From positions 124,001 through 188,000 of the forward strand of contig CAWDMC010000024.1 in NCBI GenBank assembly GCA_963803295.1: DNA of 64,000 bases, in the 5' to 3' direction. A program made the position numbers and the translations under genes. Position 1 is the first letter of the stretch. Every line of letters begins with the position of its first letter. The notes below the pieces were generated by a model. That model saw nothing but the letters and a program-made list of their open reading frames with translations. It ran no database searches and was not told the origin of the DNA. This DNA is from CAWDMC01 sp963803295. Its GTDB lineage: Bacteria > Acidobacteriota > Terriglobia > UBA7540. This document shows, in pieces, positions 62,128 through 64,000 of the stretch.

Positions 62128-63270
62128 CTCACCACCTTACCTTCGCGAGAGAAACTGCCCACGGGCCGCGGATGCTTTCACAACCTCCGCAGCCATCTTT
62201 CAGTCAAAGTCGGATCGATTGAATTTGGCCGATATTGCCCGGGGATTTTGGCTGGCTCAGACAAGCAAGCAGACACTACCCATCGCAGTGTTGCGATGGT
62301 TCTTTGACAGTCGAATGAAGACAGAATGGCCGATGTCGCCCCCCGTGGAGGCTGCCTTATGAATTTGAGCGGCAAACTTCTGTCCTGTCGATACCCCAGC
62401 CGGATAACGGCCTGCCAATCAATGGGAAAAAAGTGACCTGCACGCCATTTTGCACAAAGCTCCGCCCTGTGACTTACAGAGAGGCATGTACGAAGAGCCG
62501 CGCCTTCCACGATCGCCGAACCCGGCAGAAAACTTAGCGGTTTGATCGTGAGGAGGTTAGCATCGGCAATCTCGACAGCCTTCGCGGTTGCAATTGTCAG
62601 AACGTCCTTCACGTTGTTGATAAAGACGTCATTGACGGGTTGATTATACACAATCGGAAACAATAATCAAGAGCAGGATGCGCTCACTTAAATTCCACAA
62701 TCGCAGGTCAATTAATTATGTCTATTACAGGGCGGGGCAGAAAGAAAAGTACGATGGCAACCAGCCGAGGGGCATCCTGCAGACAGGGCGGGTTTTAGCA
62801 GTTAACCCTCCGGATGGCCGCTCAGAACCGGAACCCGTAGATTCTCGGCGAGAGCATTTCCGGCACCGAGTGTTCCACCCGCTACTGATTCCGGCTATCC
62901 AGAAAACACTCCGCCAACCCTGGCAGCGGACACAGCCGCTGTCGGTCTGCCTCGGCCAGCCAAGTCCCGCCATCGAAACTGATCGGCCGCCGTCAACCGG
63001 GCGACGATCTCCCGCGAACCACAGCCTTCAAATCCGAAGCCGTATTGATTACACTCCTGTGGTGTTTGAAAGCGTCCTCTCTGTGGTGGCAAATGTTGTC
63101 GAGAAATCATTTACGACACGAGGGGCAGCCCTCCGCCGCTGAATTTGGGAAAGCAGGGCTACAAAGCAAGCCGAAAGATTCCGCTGAAGGCGAATGACGA
63201 AGTCCTCATGAAGATGTCGCTGGCCTGCCGGCGGCCCGTGTGATGGGAAGATTCCGGTTTGGAGGAGCGC
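62128..63270. other. Intergenic region upstream of the polysaccharide locus
   Basis: No gene is supported. Open frames on both strands (62178-62663 and 62678-63142) have no family signature. A candidate minus-strand promoter lies near 62643-62670 and leaves a leader of about 500 bases before the kinase gene. No known ops/JUMPstart element was found by eye. Confidence 0.4.
62643..62670 (-). promoter_or_regulatory. Candidate sigma-70-like promoter of the polysaccharide locus
   Basis: On the minus strand TTGATT (62665-62670) and TATAAT (62643-62648) are 16 bases apart. The perfect -10 box lies about 515 bases upstream of the wzc-like start. No other equally good pair was noticed in the leader. 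Confidence 0.45.
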
Positions 63271-63930
63271 ATGGCCCATTCGACGTCGGGATTGGTTGTT
63301 GGCGTGATAGCCGCCGTCTCCGCCTACGCATTTCTGTTCAGACCCTGGCACCTTCGCTGGGGTGCCACTCAAGCTGAAGTCGCTCGCATCCTCCCGGGAG
63401 ACGACCTTGTGCGCCGGCCTAAGCTCTCCGCCACCCACGCTATCACCATCGCTGCTCCCGCTTCCCGCGTATGGCCCTGGCTCGTCCAGATCGGGCAGGG
63501 CCGGGGCGGGTTCTACAGCTATGATTGGCTGGAGAACCTGTTCGGGTGTGACATTCACAACGCCAGTCACATCGTCTCGGCGTGGCAAGCGCTGAAGCCT
63601 GGCGATGCCGTTGGCCTTCATCCGAAGACGCCGCCCATTCCCGTCGTAGTGGTTGTACCGGAACGTGTGATCGTCCTGCACGCAGACTCGCGAACCGGTC
63701 CCCCGGTCGCCGGGTCGAAGGTGAAGAGCGGCGGCTACATGAACGTCGCGTGGGTGTTCTACCTCGAATCGGTGGACGTCCACACCACGCGATTGATCGA
63801 GCGCTTCCGCCTGGATTGGAATCCCAGCCTGGCAGTTACCCTCGCCAACCGGTTCCTGCTTGAGCCCGCTAGCTTTATTATGGAACGTAAGATGCTGTTG
63901 GGGATAAAGCAGCGTGCAGAACGTCAGTAG
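63271..63930 (+). CDS. SRPBCC-like protein with N-terminal anchor
   Basis: The product has 219 residues from ATG 63271, placed after GGAGGAGC. An N-terminal hydrophobic segment (about 5-22, SGLVVGVIAAVSAYAFLF) is followed by a fold with ATHAITIAAPASRVWPWLVQ, typical of the SRPBCC (Bet v1-like) superfamily where 'IxAPxxxVWPWLxQ' begins the first strand and helix. The central RGGFYSYDWLENLFGCDIH and the tail FIMERKMLLGIKQRAE are typical of a group of anchored SRPBCC proteins. The ligand is unknown. Confidence 0.75.
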   Translation: MAHSTSGLVVGVIAAVSAYAFLFRPWHLRWGATQAEVARILPGDDLVRRPKLSATHAITIAAPASRVWPWLVQIGQGRGGFYSYDWLENLFGCDIHNASHIVSAWQALKPGDAVGLHPKTPPIPVVVVVPERVIVLHADSRTGPPVAGSKVKSGGYMNVAWVFYLESVDVHTTRLIERFRLDWNPSLAVTLANRFLLEPASFIMERKMLLGIKQRAERQ

Positions 63931-64000
63931 AGATCCCGCTTGGCCGTCCGGGTAGCGCAGAAGAGCTTGAAAAGAACTATCGTCGCTTACTGATCCTTCA

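Noticed and set aside
62178..63142. Open frames of about 155-160 codons on both strands upstream of the polysaccharide locus
   Set aside because: Neither has a convincing start, membrane segment or family motif; the minus-strand frame would begin upstream of the candidate -10 box.

Overview
The window looks like a chromosomal segment of an Acidobacteriota bacterium. The support is family content, not a database search: two very large Oar-type TonB-dependent receptors with an N-terminal carboxypeptidase-regulatory domain, two MacB/FtsX 'ADOP' permeases (one beside a PadR regulator), a DUF5666 protein, and a long exopolysaccharide locus with asparagine-synthase paralogues. The sequence is GC-rich and start codons are ATG, GTG and TTG.

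Layout. 1-13.1 kb: the 5' part of a radical SAM gene, an Oar-like receptor, a multiply frameshifted ADOP permease with its PadR regulator, then a DUF5666 protein followed by a second, frameshifted, Oar-like receptor. 13.4-17.2 kb: a small motility-like protein, tadA, tRNA-Ser(CGA), a graveyard of toxin-antitoxin-type fragments just downstream of the tRNA, and an FNT channel. 17.5-25.2 kb (+ strand): an intact ADOP permease, an HtrA/Deg protease, a TPR gene remnant, and a large secreted protein with tail-fibre-like repeats. 25.2-62.1 kb: about 37 kb of almost uninterrupted minus-strand genes forming a Wzx/Wzy-type exopolysaccharide locus. 62.1-64 kb: a long leader or promoter region and one SRPBCC-like gene.

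The polysaccharide locus, read in its direction of transcription (from 62 kb down), encodes a Wzc-like tyrosine autokinase, a TPR/lectin-like protein, an O-antigen ligase/polymerase, a transaldolase, a polyprenyl-phosphate sugar transferase, an epimerase, HddA, an SDR, a Gfo/Idh oxidoreductase, GmhB, HddC, GmhA, AsnB, a heparinase II/III protein, a glycosyltransferase, a two-domain oxidoreductase, a second AsnB, a WecG-type transferase, a GT4 enzyme with an unusual N-terminal part, a second ligase/polymerase, a membrane protein, a GT2 enzyme, a methyltransferase, a Wzx-type flippase and three more methyltransferases. GmhA, HddA, GmhB and HddC together are the GDP-D-glycero-alpha-D-manno-heptose pathway, and transaldolase could control its sedoheptulose-7-phosphate precursor. 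The last gene of that pathway (hddC) is split by a complete IS701-type element with 16-bp inverted repeats and a CTAA target duplication.

A second theme is decay. Every frameshift I could reconstruct (about 15 sites in nine loci) is a net +1 insertion, and most lie in a short homopolymer run. Removing the extra bases restores full-length products with in-frame stops. This is either insertion-biased gene decay or insertion-type sequencing error; the clustering in permease and toxin-antitoxin loci favours decay for many of them, but reads are needed to decide.
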